NCBI RefSeq assembly: GCF_012224145.1
Contig: NZ_CP041030.1
Span: 868,001 to 932,000, forward strand
Source: Francisella sp. LA112445
Lineage (GTDB): Bacteria; Pseudomonadota; Gammaproteobacteria; Francisellales; Francisellaceae
Direction: 5' to 3'
Length of the DNA stretch: 64,000 bases
A program made the position numbers and the translations under genes. The notes under the pieces were generated by a model. It worked only from the letters and a program-made list of their open reading frames with translations. It did not search any database and had not been told where the DNA came from. Shown in pieces: positions 1 through 8,322 of the stretch (position 1 is its first letter; the number at the start of each line of letters is the position of its first letter).

Positions 1-1
1 G

Positions 2-751
2 TCTAAGAAATTAGAAGAGATTGGTTTTAAGCATACAACTATAACTACTTTTGGCGACAATGATAACTATTTGATTAAGTTTGCTCCAGATGAAGTTAAC
101 TCTAAATCTGAAAATCTTGAAGATGCCCAACAGCAGCTACAAAAAGATGTAGAAACAGCTTTAGGAGCCAAAGTAGAAAGTATAAACTATATTGGTCCTC
201 AAGTAGGTAAAGAGCTAGCAAGCAATGGTGTACTGGCAATAATTATTGCTATGGTATGTATCTTAATTTATATAAGTGCTAGATTTGAGATGAAGTTCGG
301 TATAAGTGCTTGTATTGCGTTAATACATGATCCTATTGTTATACTCGGCATATTCTCAGCTTTTCAGTTAGAGTTTGATTTAACTGTTTTAGCAGCAATT
401 TTAGCTGTGATTGGTTATTCACTAAATGATACTGTTGTAATTTATGACAGAGTACGTGAAAACTTTAGAAAAATGCGTAATTCTAATGTTACAGAAGTTG
501 TTAATAGAAGTATTAACGACACGCTATCAAGAACTATATTAACATCTGGTTTAACTATGCTTGTTGTTGTGGTGTTATTCTTGTTTGGTGGAAGTTCTGT
601 GCATAATTTCTCTTTGGCTTTAATTCTAGGTATCGTTGTAGGTACTTACTCATCAATTTATGTGGCAGGTGTCGTTGCTGTAGCTTTAGGGTTAAATAGA
701 GAATCATTGTTGCCTAAACAGGTAAATAAAGAAGATATTCCTATACTTTAA
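2..751 (+). CDS. secF: Protein translocase subunit SecF (C-terminal part, 5' end outside window)
   Basis: This is the membrane subunit that works with SecD and SecYEG to drive late steps of protein export using the proton gradient. The frame is open from base 2, so the gene starts upstream of the window and the visible part is about 249 codons. Five hydrophobic segments follow a periplasmic stretch. The family signature is present: a helix ending ALIHDP, then a helix with the GYSLNDTVVIYDRVRE motif, then a segment with TSGLT. This is the conserved SecD/SecF pore-forming half. SecD would be expected immediately upstream. The next gene has its own -10-like sequence, so secF probably ends a secDF transcript. 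Confidence 0.95.
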   Translation, partial: SKKLEEIGFKHTTITTFGDNDNYLIKFAPDEVNSKSENLEDAQQQLQKDVETALGAKVESINYIGPQVGKELASNGVLAIIIAMVCILIYISARFEMKFGISACIALIHDPIVILGIFSAFQLEFDLTVLAAILAVIGYSLNDTVVIYDRVRENFRKMRNSNVTEVVNRSINDTLSRTILTSGLTMLVVVVLFLFGGSSVHNFSLALILGIVVGTYSSIYVAGVVAVALGLNRESLLPKQVNKEDIPIL

Positions 752-784
752 TATTTGTTAATAATTTATGGCAATTAGATAGTG

Positions 785-790
785 TATAAT
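785..790 (+). promoter_or_regulatory. Candidate -10 element upstream of the SH3-like secreted protein
   Basis: A perfect TATAAT hexamer lies 32 bases before the start codon at 822. No good -35 hexamer is found at 16-18 bases, so this rests on the -10 alone. The site sits in the 70-base gap after secF. Confidence 0.4.
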
Positions 791-821
791 GGAATTAAGA
801 GATTCAAAAGAAGGATAAACA

Positions 822-1325
822 ATGAAAAAAATCATTTTAACTTTTAGCTTATTGGTTTTAGGATCAAGTCTAGCCTTGGCTATGTCTAGTGATAAGCCTG
901 TAACAACTACAAAACAAGAACAGTCAAGTAATTGTGCAAAAGATAAAGCTCAGCATAAACTTGTAAATATTTATACAAAAGAAGATGAAGCATCAAAAGT
1001 TACTGGACATATTACATTTAAAAACCAAGATAATTATAATGTTTTCTATTGTAAAAATACTGGTTGGTGTGAAGTAGTTAATAAAACTAATGGAGATACT
1101 GGTTGGGTAAGTTTAGATCAACTTAAACAAGCTCAGCAAAAGTATGCTAGCTATATGCAGAAAAAAGATACTATAAAAAAATTAGTAGAATATACTGCTG
1201 TACAGGATCAAAAAATAGCACAATTACATGCGATGATGATACAAATGCAAAAAGAATTTGCTAATGTATTACAACAACAGCAAGCACAAATTAACCAATT
1301 AAGTAAGGCTTATTACTATCAGTAA
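822..1325 (+). CDS. Secreted SH3-like domain protein with C-terminal coiled coil
   Basis: I do not recognise a named gene. The 167-residue product starts with a clear Sec signal peptide (MKKIILTFSLLVLGSSLALA) and should be periplasmic or surface exposed. Residues about 45-100 resemble a bacterial SH3 (SH3b) fold: beta-rich, with a cysteine pair in YCKNTGWCEV and the closing GDTGWVSLDQL typical of such domains. Residues about 103-160 are a predicted Q-rich helix or coiled coil (QMQKEFANVLQQQQAQINQL). A RBS (GAAGGA) lies about 8 bases before the ATG. The coil suggests oligomerisation and the SH3b domain suggests binding to peptidoglycan or protein. Both are inference. Confidence 0.8.
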   Translation: MKKIILTFSLLVLGSSLALAMSSDKPVTTTKQEQSSNCAKDKAQHKLVNIYTKEDEASKVTGHITFKNQDNYNVFYCKNTGWCEVVNKTNGDTGWVSLDQLKQAQQKYASYMQKKDTIKKLVEYTAVQDQKIAQLHAMMIQMQKEFANVLQQQQAQINQLSKAYYYQ

Positions 1326-1348
1326 ATTGAAACTTAGTAAGGCGCTAT

Positions 1349-2227
1349 ATGTCTAAAAAAAAGTTATTACCAGTTGCAAAACCTAAGACTCTACCTGTTG
1401 TATCTGATAATAACCTCAATTCTTATCTAAACTTTGTCAATAGCTTGCCGATATTATCTCTAGAAGAAGAGCAAGAGTTAGCAAAACGTTATAAATATCA
1501 AAAAGATTTAGAAGCTGCACAGCAGTTAGTCTTATCTCATTTAAGATTTGTAACTAAAATTGCTAAAAACTTTTCTGGCTATGGCTTATCAATAGCAGAC
1601 CTGATCCAAGAGGGTAATATTGGGCTTATGAAAGCTGTAAGTAAGTTTGATCCAGAACAAGGTGTTAGATTGGTATCTTTTGCTGTCCATTGGATTAAGG
1701 CAGAAATGCATGATTATGTCTTAAAAAATTGGAAAATTGTAAAGGTAGCTACAACAAAAGCACAACGAAAACTGTTTTTTAATCTTAGAAGCTCCAAAGG
1801 GAAGATTGGTTGGTTAAGTTCAAATGAGATTAAACAGTTGGCTGAAGAGCTTAATGTTAAAGAAGAAACTGTCATTGAGATGGAAAAAAGGATGTGTCAA
1901 GGCGATGCAAGTCTTGATCTTCCATATACAGATGATGATGGTGGGCAGTCTAGCCAGCAGAGCTTATATCTTGAAGATAAATCATCTAATATTGAGCATC
2001 AGATAGTACAGCAAGATTATTATGACAATTTTAAAGCAGTTGTAAAGGATGTTTTAGGTAGTTTTGATACTCGTACAAAAGATATTATTATGTCTCGATA
2101 TTTGCTTGAGAAAAAAGCGACTTTGCAGGATTTAGCTGCTAAGTATAAGATCTCAGCAGAGAGAGTCCGACAAATAGAGGAAGAAGCATTAGCTAAATTA
2201 AAAAAAGCTATTAAAAATAGGAGCTAG
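1349..2227 (+). CDS. rpoH: RNA polymerase heat-shock sigma factor (sigma-32)
   Basis: A 292-residue sigma-70 family protein that directs RNA polymerase to heat-shock promoters. Region 2 is visible as DLIQEGNIGLMKAVSKFDP followed by SFAVHWIKAEMHDYVLKNW. The RpoH box QRKLFFNLR, which separates sigma-32 from other sigma factors, is present. Region 4 ends with the helix-turn-helix LQDLAAKYKISAERVRQIEEEAL. Length matches the family. It starts 23 bases after the SH3-like gene with an AAGG-type RBS and may be partly cotranscribed with it. The window also carries likely regulon members or controllers (clpP, clpX, lon, hflK, hflC), although the FtsH protease itself is not here. Confidence 0.97.
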   Translation: MSKKKLLPVAKPKTLPVVSDNNLNSYLNFVNSLPILSLEEEQELAKRYKYQKDLEAAQQLVLSHLRFVTKIAKNFSGYGLSIADLIQEGNIGLMKAVSKFDPEQGVRLVSFAVHWIKAEMHDYVLKNWKIVKVATTKAQRKLFFNLRSSKGKIGWLSSNEIKQLAEELNVKEETVIEMEKRMCQGDASLDLPYTDDDGGQSSQQSLYLEDKSSNIEHQIVQQDYYDNFKAVVKDVLGSFDTRTKDIIMSRYLLEKKATLQDLAAKYKISAERVRQIEEEALAKLKKAIKNRS

Positions 2228-2235
2228 ACGCCGTT

Positions 2236-2478
2236 TTATTTTCGTGTTTTCCAATAGGGTGCAAATTTAATCATCCAAGAGAAAATATAGCTTATCATTT
2301 TATTTTTACCATCTTTCTGCATTTGATCGTAAGCATATCTTTGAAATTCATTTAAAGACATATTTTCAGCTTTTAATTGATTATCTTGAAAACACTTACT
2401 GCAATAAATATTTGATCCATTTTCTATTTTATCTTTTGATAAGGGCATGAAACAACATTCGCAATTTTTCTTTGACAT
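2236..2478 (-). CDS. Small putative zinc-ribbon protein
   Basis: An 80-residue protein with two cysteine knuckles: C6/C8/C9 in NCECCFMP and C26-x2-C29 in YCSKCF. This spacing fits a single zinc ribbon of the putative zinc-ribbon family (Pfam Zn_ribbon_2 type). The second half is helical with an aromatic C terminus and no clear membrane segment. It converges on rpoH with only 8 bases between stop codons. No Shine-Dalgarno sequence is visible before the ATG. Function is unknown. Confidence 0.7.
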   Translation of the reverse strand: MSKKNCECCFMPLSKDKIENGSNIYCSKCFQDNQLKAENMSLNEFQRYAYDQMQKDGKNKMISYIFSWMIKFAPYWKTRK

Positions 2479-2620
2479 GTAATTATATTTTTTAAAAGTT
2501 ATTTATCTAAGTTTGAGTTCTTTTATATAAAAAATCAATATCTTCTTTTATTGGAAAATATAAATATATCTTGTATAGTTAGTTTAATTTTGAAATAAAA
2601 ACTTTCTTTTTAAAAAGTCT

Positions 2621-2636
2621 TAATAAGAGCTTATTA
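2621..2636. repeat. 7-bp inverted repeat upstream of aroA
   Basis: TAATAAG-AG-CTTATTA is a near-perfect palindrome about 70 bases before the aroA start, in an otherwise featureless AT-rich gap of 228 bases between the zinc-ribbon gene and aroA. It could be an operator for either divergent gene. In DNA this AT-rich, chance is a real alternative. Confidence 0.3.
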
Positions 2637-2706
2637 TGATGAATAAAAACTAGTTCGTTTATGGTAATATATTCGTTATATATTTAAATTCTTATTCAAA
2701 AAACTA

Positions 2707-3984
2707 ATGAAAAACTTTATACCTAAAATTACAACAAAGGTAAAGCAAAATGTTTATTTAGATGGTTCTAAAAGTATCTCAAATAGATCTTTAATTATTG
2801 CAGCTATGGCAAATGGAGAAACTAGATTTGAAAATCTACCAAATAGTGCAGATGTTTTGGCATGTGTTGCAGCTTTAAAAGAGCTAGGTTGTGATATAAA
2901 ACATAATCAAGATAGTAAAACTTTAAATATTGGTGGTTGTAACGGAAAGTTTCAGAATAAAAAAGCAAAGATATTTTGTAATGAATCTGGTACATTGACA
3001 AGATTTATAATCCCTATGTGCGCTGTACAAGGATCTGGTGATTACTATGTTTATGCTAAACAAAGAATGATGGAGAGACCGTTAGCAGATCAATTAAAGC
3101 CGTTAGAGAATTTAGGAATGAAGGCTCAGTATCATGAAAAAGCTCATGCAATGCCAATGACTATTAATGCAAACTCTTTAGTAGGTGGTAGTATCGAAGT
3201 AGATGGCAAAAAAAGTTCTCAGTTTGCATCAGGCTTACTTATGGCAGCACCATTTATGCAGCATGGTCTAGTTTTAAATTCAATTACAGATCATAAGCAA
3301 CCATATTTAGATATGACAGCAAAAGTTATGGCAGAGTTTGGTATTGATGTGGATATTGAAAATAATATTTATAAAACTAAGAAATCTAGCTACAAATCTC
3401 CAGGAAGATATGTAGTTGAGCCAGATGTCTCAACTGCTTCATATTTCTGGGCATTTGCTGCTATTACTGGATCTACTATAAAAGTAATGAATGTAACTAA
3501 AGAATCTAAGCAAGGAGATATCAAGTTTTTAGATGTTCTTGAGATGATTGGTTGTGAAGTTAAATATTTTGATGATGGTGTTGAAGTTACAGGAGCTAAG
3601 AAATTAAAGGGTGTAAATGTTAATATGCGTAATTTCTCAGATACATTTATGACTTTGGCTGCTATAGCTTGCTTTGCTGATTCAGATACTTATATTTCAG
3701 GACTTAGCCATACTAGAGGTCAAGAATCAGACAGAGTATCTGCTATGGCAGAAGGGCTTACAAAACTTGGTATGTATGTTGAAACGACACAAGATAGTAT
3801 TTTAATATCGCCATCTAAAAGTAAATTCCAACCTGCAGAAGTTGATAGCTTTAATGATCATAGAATTGCTATGTCATTAGGTCTTTTAGGGTTAAGAAAT
3901 GATGGTGTTGTTATAAATAATGCGGAGGCTGTTAGTAAGACTTGTCCAGATTATTTTGAAAGAATGAGAAACTTGGTAGGTTAA
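2707..3984 (+). CDS. aroA: 3-phosphoshikimate 1-carboxyvinyltransferase (EPSP synthase)
   Basis: Transfers the enolpyruvyl group of PEP to shikimate-3-phosphate in the sixth step of the cytosolic shikimate pathway, leading to chorismate. The 425-residue length is typical. Visible family features are the N-terminal SKSISNRSLI substrate loop, the NESGTLTRF segment where most class I enzymes have NAGTAxR, the RQ-like MMERPLADQL stretch, and the C-terminal FNDHRIAMS and SKTCPDYF motifs. The start aligns with the family N terminus although the RBS is weak. It opens a tight row with the YafS-like gene (7-base gap), rnhA and ansA. Confidence 0.95.
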   Translation: MKNFIPKITTKVKQNVYLDGSKSISNRSLIIAAMANGETRFENLPNSADVLACVAALKELGCDIKHNQDSKTLNIGGCNGKFQNKKAKIFCNESGTLTRFIIPMCAVQGSGDYYVYAKQRMMERPLADQLKPLENLGMKAQYHEKAHAMPMTINANSLVGGSIEVDGKKSSQFASGLLMAAPFMQHGLVLNSITDHKQPYLDMTAKVMAEFGIDVDIENNIYKTKKSSYKSPGRYVVEPDVSTASYFWAFAAITGSTIKVMNVTKESKQGDIKFLDVLEMIGCEVKYFDDGVEVTGAKKLKGVNVNMRNFSDTFMTLAAIACFADSDTYISGLSHTRGQESDRVSAMAEGLTKLGMYVETTQDSILISPSKSKFQPAEVDSFNDHRIAMSLGLLGLRNDGVVINNAEAVSKTCPDYFERMRNLVG

Positions 3985-3991
3985 AAATCTT

Positions 3992-4582
3992 ATGAATGTG
4001 AAAGAGCGAATTATAACAGGATATCTTGCACAAAGATGGTATAAAAAAGCTCTTATTATCACAAATAATGATGACAGCTATCTTGATAGAATTAATGTCT
4101 TAAGAAAGGTTGTTTGCTCAGGATATTTAAAAACAGAGTCTCAAAAGGGCTGTATCTTTGATGTTGAAGCGTGGCCGTTTGAACATAAGTTTTTTGATTT
4201 AATAATTTTGGATCAAGATTTTTTACCTTGCTCAAAACAGATGAAATCTTTATTGCAACAATTACATTTTTGTCTAGCAGATGATGGTGAGGTTATAGCT
4301 ACATGTTCAGGAGATATTAGGCTTTATAAGTTGCTATCAAAATTCTTAGCAAACGGATTTGTTAGTAAAAAAATTCAATTAATAAATCCAACGGGAAATG
4401 TCTTTATTGATTTATTTAAACGTGTAGTAAGTAAAAACTTCGTTGCGATCTTCAAAAAAGATAATTATTTTATAGTAGATGGTCTCAAAGTATCTGATTT
4501 AGTAACCGAATCGAAAAAGAAACGAGTATACAGTGGTAACTGTATGAAGGAGATATATGGGGATATTCACAAGAAAAAATAA
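3992..4582 (+). CDS. YafS-like protein, probably a degenerate SAM methyltransferase
   Basis: A 196-residue protein next to rnhA, where enterobacteria carry the methyltransferase-like yafS. The order YafS-RnhA and the pattern WPFEHKFFDLIILDQ...LADDGEVIATCSG match the second half of a class I methyltransferase fold. The glycine-rich SAM-binding motif I expected near residues 20-30 is replaced by ALIITNNDDSY. SAM binding is therefore doubtful, and it may be a pseudoenzyme. It starts 7 bases after aroA, and its last 26 bases overlap the start of rnhA and contain the rnhA ribosome-binding site, implying translational coupling. Confidence 0.6.
   Translation: MNVKERIITGYLAQRWYKKALIITNNDDSYLDRINVLRKVVCSGYLKTESQKGCIFDVEAWPFEHKFFDLIILDQDFLPCSKQMKSLLQQLHFCLADDGEVIATCSGDIRLYKLLSKFLANGFVSKKIQLINPTGNVFIDLFKRVVSKNFVAIFKKDNYFIVDGLKVSDLVTESKKKRVYSGNCMKEIYGDIHKKK
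4546..4556 (+). promoter_or_regulatory. Ribosome-binding site of rnhA inside the upstream gene
   Basis: AAGGAGATAT directly precedes the ATG at 4557 and lies within the final codons of the YafS-like gene. It fixes the rnhA start and makes translation of the two genes likely to be coupled. Confidence 0.75.
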
Positions 4583-5033
4583 TGTTATAGCTTATACTGA
4601 TGGAGCTTGTAAAGGCAATCCTGGTATAGGTGGTTGGGGAGCTATACTTAGCTATAATGGTGTAGAGAAAGAGATATATGGCGCAGAGAAGGAAACTACT
4701 AACAATCGGATGGAGCTTTTAGCTGCTATTAGAACATTAGAGAGCCTAAAAAGAAAATGTGATATTACCATTTTTACTGATTCTAAATATCTACAAAACG
4801 GTATTAACCAGTGGTTAGCAAATTGGAAAGCTAATGGCTGGAAGACAGCAGCTAAGAAAGAAGTTAAAAATAAAGATTTATGGCAAGAGCTTGATAGTCT
4901 AAGTCAGGTTCATAATATTACTTGGAGCTGGGTTAAAGGACACAGTGGTAATCAAGGCAACGAAAAAGCAGATGAGCTTGCAAACAAGGCTATAGCAGAG
5001 TTAATGGAGAAAGATAAAAATGGAAAACTTTAG
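4557..5033 (+). CDS. rnhA: Ribonuclease HI
   Basis: Cleaves the RNA strand of RNA-DNA hybrids in the cytosol and so removes R-loops and primers. All catalytic residues are present and offset by five from the E. coli enzyme: D15 in YTDGAC, E53 in NNRMELLA, D75 in FTDSKY, H129 in KGHSGN and D139 in EKADELAN. The 158-residue length is normal. A strong AAGGAGATAT sequence fixes the start. It overlaps the preceding gene by 26 bases and the following ansA by 14 bases, so the three are read from one message. Confidence 0.97.
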   Translation: MGIFTRKNNVIAYTDGACKGNPGIGGWGAILSYNGVEKEIYGAEKETTNNRMELLAAIRTLESLKRKCDITIFTDSKYLQNGINQWLANWKANGWKTAAKKEVKNKDLWQELDSLSQVHNITWSWVKGHSGNQGNEKADELANKAIAELMEKDKNGKL

Positions 5034-6048
5034 CCATAAGAAAATTTTAGTTTTATATACTGGCGGTACTATCGGTATGATCAATACAGAGCAGGGCTAT
5101 GATGTTGAGCCAGGATATTTAACAAAGACTGTTGAAGGCATTCGTGATTTTTATGAGTACAATATGCCTGAGTTTAAAATCAAGGAATATACAAACTTAA
5201 TAGACTCATCAAATATAAATCCTAAGAGATGGGTGTCTCTAGCTTTAGATATATTAAAAAACTATAAAGATTATGATGGTTTTGTAATTTTACATGGTAC
5301 AGATACATTAGCATATACAGCTTCAGTACTATCTTTTATGCTTGGTGAGATTCAAAAACCTGTAATTGTTACAGGTTCACAAATTCCTATTTCAAAGATA
5401 AGATCTGATGCAATATCGAATATTTTAAATAGCCTAATATTTGCATGTAGCGATGATATAAAAGAAGTTTGTGTGTATTTCAGTCAAAGGCTTATGCGTG
5501 GTAATCGAACTACTAAAATATCAGCTACAGATTTTGAAGCTTTTGATTCTCCAAATTATCCGACTTTAGCAAAAGTAGGGATCGATATAGATATTAAAAA
5601 AAGAAGACTATGGCAGAGAGCGGATAATTATGAATTGCCGACATTAGAAACTTTTGGGGTACCTAAAATAGCTATCCTAAGTGTTTTTCCAGGTATGGAT
5701 AATGATATATTAGAAGCTGTATTAGAGCCTCCTCTACAGGGTTTAATCCTAAAAACATATGGTTCAGGCAATATGATGGATGATCCTAATATTCATAAGA
5801 CATTGTCAAAAGCTGATAAAAGAGGGGTTGTAATAGTCAACTGTACCCAATGCTTATATGGTAGTGTAAAAATGCATACTTATAAAACAGCTAGAGGGCT
5901 TGTAGAAGCTGGGGTTGTATCAGGGTATGATATGACTGATGAAGCAGCGTTAGGTAAACTTTTTTATCTACTTAGTCAACCTGGCATTTCTCAACAACAA
6001 ATTAAAGATGCTTTTAATGTTTCTTTACAAGGTGAAGTAACAATCTAG
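5020..6048 (+). CDS. ansA: Cytoplasmic L-asparaginase (type I)
   Basis: Hydrolyses L-asparagine to aspartate and ammonia. The N-terminal catalytic threonine lies in VLYTGGTIGMI and the second active-site motif is LHGTDTLAYTASVLSFM, both characteristic of the family. Neither a signal peptide nor an N-terminal hydrophobic stretch is seen, and the 342-residue length fits the type I cytoplasmic enzymes. The start overlaps the end of rnhA. Asparaginases of periplasmic type II are excluded by the lack of an export signal. Confidence 0.93.
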   Translation: MENFSHKKILVLYTGGTIGMINTEQGYDVEPGYLTKTVEGIRDFYEYNMPEFKIKEYTNLIDSSNINPKRWVSLALDILKNYKDYDGFVILHGTDTLAYTASVLSFMLGEIQKPVIVTGSQIPISKIRSDAISNILNSLIFACSDDIKEVCVYFSQRLMRGNRTTKISATDFEAFDSPNYPTLAKVGIDIDIKKRRLWQRADNYELPTLETFGVPKIAILSVFPGMDNDILEAVLEPPLQGLILKTYGSGNMMDDPNIHKTLSKADKRGVVIVNCTQCLYGSVKMHTYKTARGLVEAGVVSGYDMTDEAALGKLFYLLSQPGISQQQIKDAFNVSLQGEVTI

Positions 6049-6104
6049 TTAGATCAAGCTAATAAAAACTTGTTCATTGATATATTCTAAGATAGTATAT
6101 GAAA

Positions 6105-6110
6105 TATAAT
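6105..6110 (+). promoter_or_regulatory. Candidate -10 element upstream of the carbonic anhydrase gene
   Basis: TATAAT lies 36 bases before the ATG at 6147 in the 98-base gap after ansA. A TTGATA hexamer exists upstream but at too great a distance, so only the -10 is supported. Confidence 0.4.
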
Positions 6111-6146
6111 ATATGAAAAAATATTCAGATAATATAAGGAGAAAAT

Positions 6147-6833
6147 ATGAGTAATATCGCTGAGTTGATAAAAGGTAATAGAGCTTGGGCTGAAGAAATT
6201 AAAAAAACTAATCCAGAGTTTTTTGAAACATTATCAAAAGGCCAATCTCCAGAATATCTTTGGATAGGTTGTTCAGATAGTCGTGTACCAGCTAATCAAG
6301 TTTGTGGTCTTATACCAGGAGAAGTGTTTGTGCATCGTAATGTTGCTAATGTCGTTTCTCTTACAGATTTAAATTGTCTTTCAGTATTACAATTTGCTAT
6401 TGAAGTTCTTAAAGTTAAAAAAATAATTGTGTGTGGACATTATGCCTGTGGTGGTGTTGAGACAGTTGTGAAGAATAAGAGTTATGGTCTTATTGATAAC
6501 TGGCTAACATCAATTCATGAGGTTAAAGAAAAAAACAAACAGTTCATTGAAGAATCATTAGCTTGTTATAAAGATAATGAAGAAGAGTATATGAAGAAAA
6601 AGGTTGATATGATGTGTGAGCTTAATGCACTTCATCAGGCTTTAAATTTATGTAAGACTACAGTCGTTAAAGATGCTTGGGCAAAAGGCCTTAACTTCAC
6701 TATACATGCTGCTATCTATGGTATTGGAGATGGTAGATTATATGAGATTGGTGGTGGTGTTGGCTCAAGAGCTGAAATGGATGCTACATATGCTGAAGCT
6801 ATAGAAGCTATTAAGTCTAGATATTGTCAGTAA
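6147..6833 (+). CDS. can: Beta-class carbonic anhydrase
   Basis: Interconverts carbon dioxide and bicarbonate in the cytosol, supplying bicarbonate for carboxylations. The zinc ligands C42 and D44 (GCSDSRVP) and H98 and C101 (CGHYACGGV) fall at exactly the positions of E. coli Can. The 228-residue length is normal. A good AAGGAG RBS sits 6 bases before the start codon. It appears monocistronic, with a -10-like hexamer upstream and a convergent neighbour downstream. Confidence 0.95.
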   Translation: MSNIAELIKGNRAWAEEIKKTNPEFFETLSKGQSPEYLWIGCSDSRVPANQVCGLIPGEVFVHRNVANVVSLTDLNCLSVLQFAIEVLKVKKIIVCGHYACGGVETVVKNKSYGLIDNWLTSIHEVKEKNKQFIEESLACYKDNEEEYMKKKVDMMCELNALHQALNLCKTTVVKDAWAKGLNFTIHAAIYGIGDGRLYEIGGGVGSRAEMDATYAEAIEAIKSRYCQ

Positions 6834-6883
6834 TTTTATTCTTAATATTTTGATCGAATACTTTAAACTCTCATTAATTATAA

Positions 6884-6899
6884 AACTATAATTATAGTT
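6884..6899. repeat. 16-bp perfect palindrome between convergent genes
   Basis: AACTATAATTATAGTT is a perfect palindrome with no loop, in the 148-base gap between the convergent can and flavoprotein genes. It lacks a T-tract and a loop, so it is not a standard terminator. It may be a binding site or chance in AT-rich DNA. Confidence 0.3.
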
Positions 6900-6981
6900 C
6901 AGCCCCTAATCAAACTTTTGAGATAAGTCATAAGGTTATTATTATAAATGAAGTTGTATAAATATTTTGGAAACTCTAAAT

Positions 6982-8265
6982 CTATTTAGTCTTCTTAGCA
7001 ATTTCATGAGATTCATGAGGAGCAATAAACTGAAGTTCGCCAGCCTCTTCAAAAATGCCTATTTCATCTCTTCTGTTTGGTGGATATATTCTTTCAAGGT
7101 TGATATGTTTCTTGATTTCCCTAGCTTCCATGCCAAACTTTTTAACTTTTCTCTCCCATCCTTCTGTATATAAGCCACCATACTCACCTAAATCAACACA
7201 TGTTACATAATTCGGCTGATAGTATTCTTCCATTTCTGGGATACCTAGTAAATGATGTATTGCATTATGTCCAGCAAGTCTGCCTTGAGGTCTGCCTTGT
7301 TGGCATGACATTACAGCATAGTGCTCATCATCAACTTTTACATTTGCAGCATCGCCAGCTATAAATATATTCTCATTTGGTGTTTGTAAGTATTGATTAA
7401 CCTTTATTCTGCCTGCTGGATCTTTATCATAAGGTAGTAGTTTATTAAGATCTGTTGCTTTCATGCCTAATGCAGAAACGATAAAGTTAAATTCAAGAAC
7501 TTCATCATTTATTATCACAGATCCTTTATCAGCTTCAATTTGAGTAGCCTCTGTAATAGATGCATGATTTATACATTTAACATTTGCTAGCTTAAATGCA
7601 TCTACAAGATACTTCTGAGGATCTTCTCCTAGTGAGTAAGTAACATCACCACGATCAACTATTGAAACCTCAAGGTCAAAAGTTGACTCTAATCCAAGTT
7701 CAAAAGTGAGTTTTTTCAATGTAACTGGAAGTTCACACGCAAGCTCAATTCCTGTTATTCCACCGCCAAGTACAGCTACTTTGATTTTATTGTTTTGGGA
7801 TTTAGTAGATTCTGCTTTAAGTAAGAAGTCTGTTAATGCATTTCTAAGGTGTAAAGCAGCTTTATAAGTATCTATGTTATAGACAGTTTCTATCCCTTTG
7901 ATTCTTGGATGAGCTAGTTCACTACCTGCACAAAGTATTAGACTATCAAAATGCAGTTCTTTTTGTTGCTTATCAGAATCACTTATAATAATAGATTGCT
8001 TTTGACTATCAATATTAGTTACTTCAGCTTCGATAAAGCGGACTTTTATCGGAGTTAAAAAGTTCTTGACTCTTATAGTAGCTTCCTCTAGCTCTTTTAT
8101 GTACATTCTTGGTCGTATTGTCATATATGAATTACGACTTATTACAATAATATCGATTTCAGATTTTTTATTGAGTCTACTTCTTATTTTTGCTGCTGAT
8201 AGTGCTGCTGATATGCCTGCATGGCCAGCACCTATAATGACTAATGTTTTTTTTTGAATGCTCAT
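6982..8265 (-). CDS. FAD-dependent oxidoreductase of the NDH-2/AIF family
   Basis: A 427-residue two-dinucleotide-binding flavoprotein. The FAD site is VIIGAGHAGISAALSA at the N terminus and the NAD(P)H site is VAVLGGGITGIELACEL around residue 165. The second FAD motif, ENIFIAGDAANV, is near residue 300. The arrangement is that of type II NADH:quinone oxidoreductases and AIF-like enzymes. No transmembrane helix is seen, so membrane attachment would be peripheral. The RBS is very strong (AGGAGG, 7 bases before the ATG). The downstream neighbour on the opposite strand is can. Quinone versus other acceptors cannot be decided from sequence. Confidence 0.8.
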   Translation of the reverse strand: MSIQKKTLVIIGAGHAGISAALSAAKIRSRLNKKSEIDIIVISRNSYMTIRPRMYIKELEEATIRVKNFLTPIKVRFIEAEVTNIDSQKQSIIISDSDKQQKELHFDSLILCAGSELAHPRIKGIETVYNIDTYKAALHLRNALTDFLLKAESTKSQNNKIKVAVLGGGITGIELACELPVTLKKLTFELGLESTFDLEVSIVDRGDVTYSLGEDPQKYLVDAFKLANVKCINHASITEATQIEADKGSVIINDEVLEFNFIVSALGMKATDLNKLLPYDKDPAGRIKVNQYLQTPNENIFIAGDAANVKVDDEHYAVMSCQQGRPQGRLAGHNAIHHLLGIPEMEEYYQPNYVTCVDLGEYGGLYTEGWERKVKKFGMEAREIKKHINLERIYPPNRRDEIGIFEEAGELQFIAPHESHEIAKKTK

Positions 8266-8322
8266 GATTTATCCTCCTGGACTAATTATGAAGTAAAATT
8301 TAATAGATAATATATATTTGAA

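Noticed and set aside
1824-2006. A 60-codon frame inside rpoH.
   Set aside because: Same-strand shadow of the conserved sigma-32 reading frame with a lysine/leucine-biased translation.
6967-7173. A short plus-strand frame after the carbonic anhydrase.
   Set aside because: It overlaps the 3' end of the NDH-2-like gene in antisense and has no RBS or family features.
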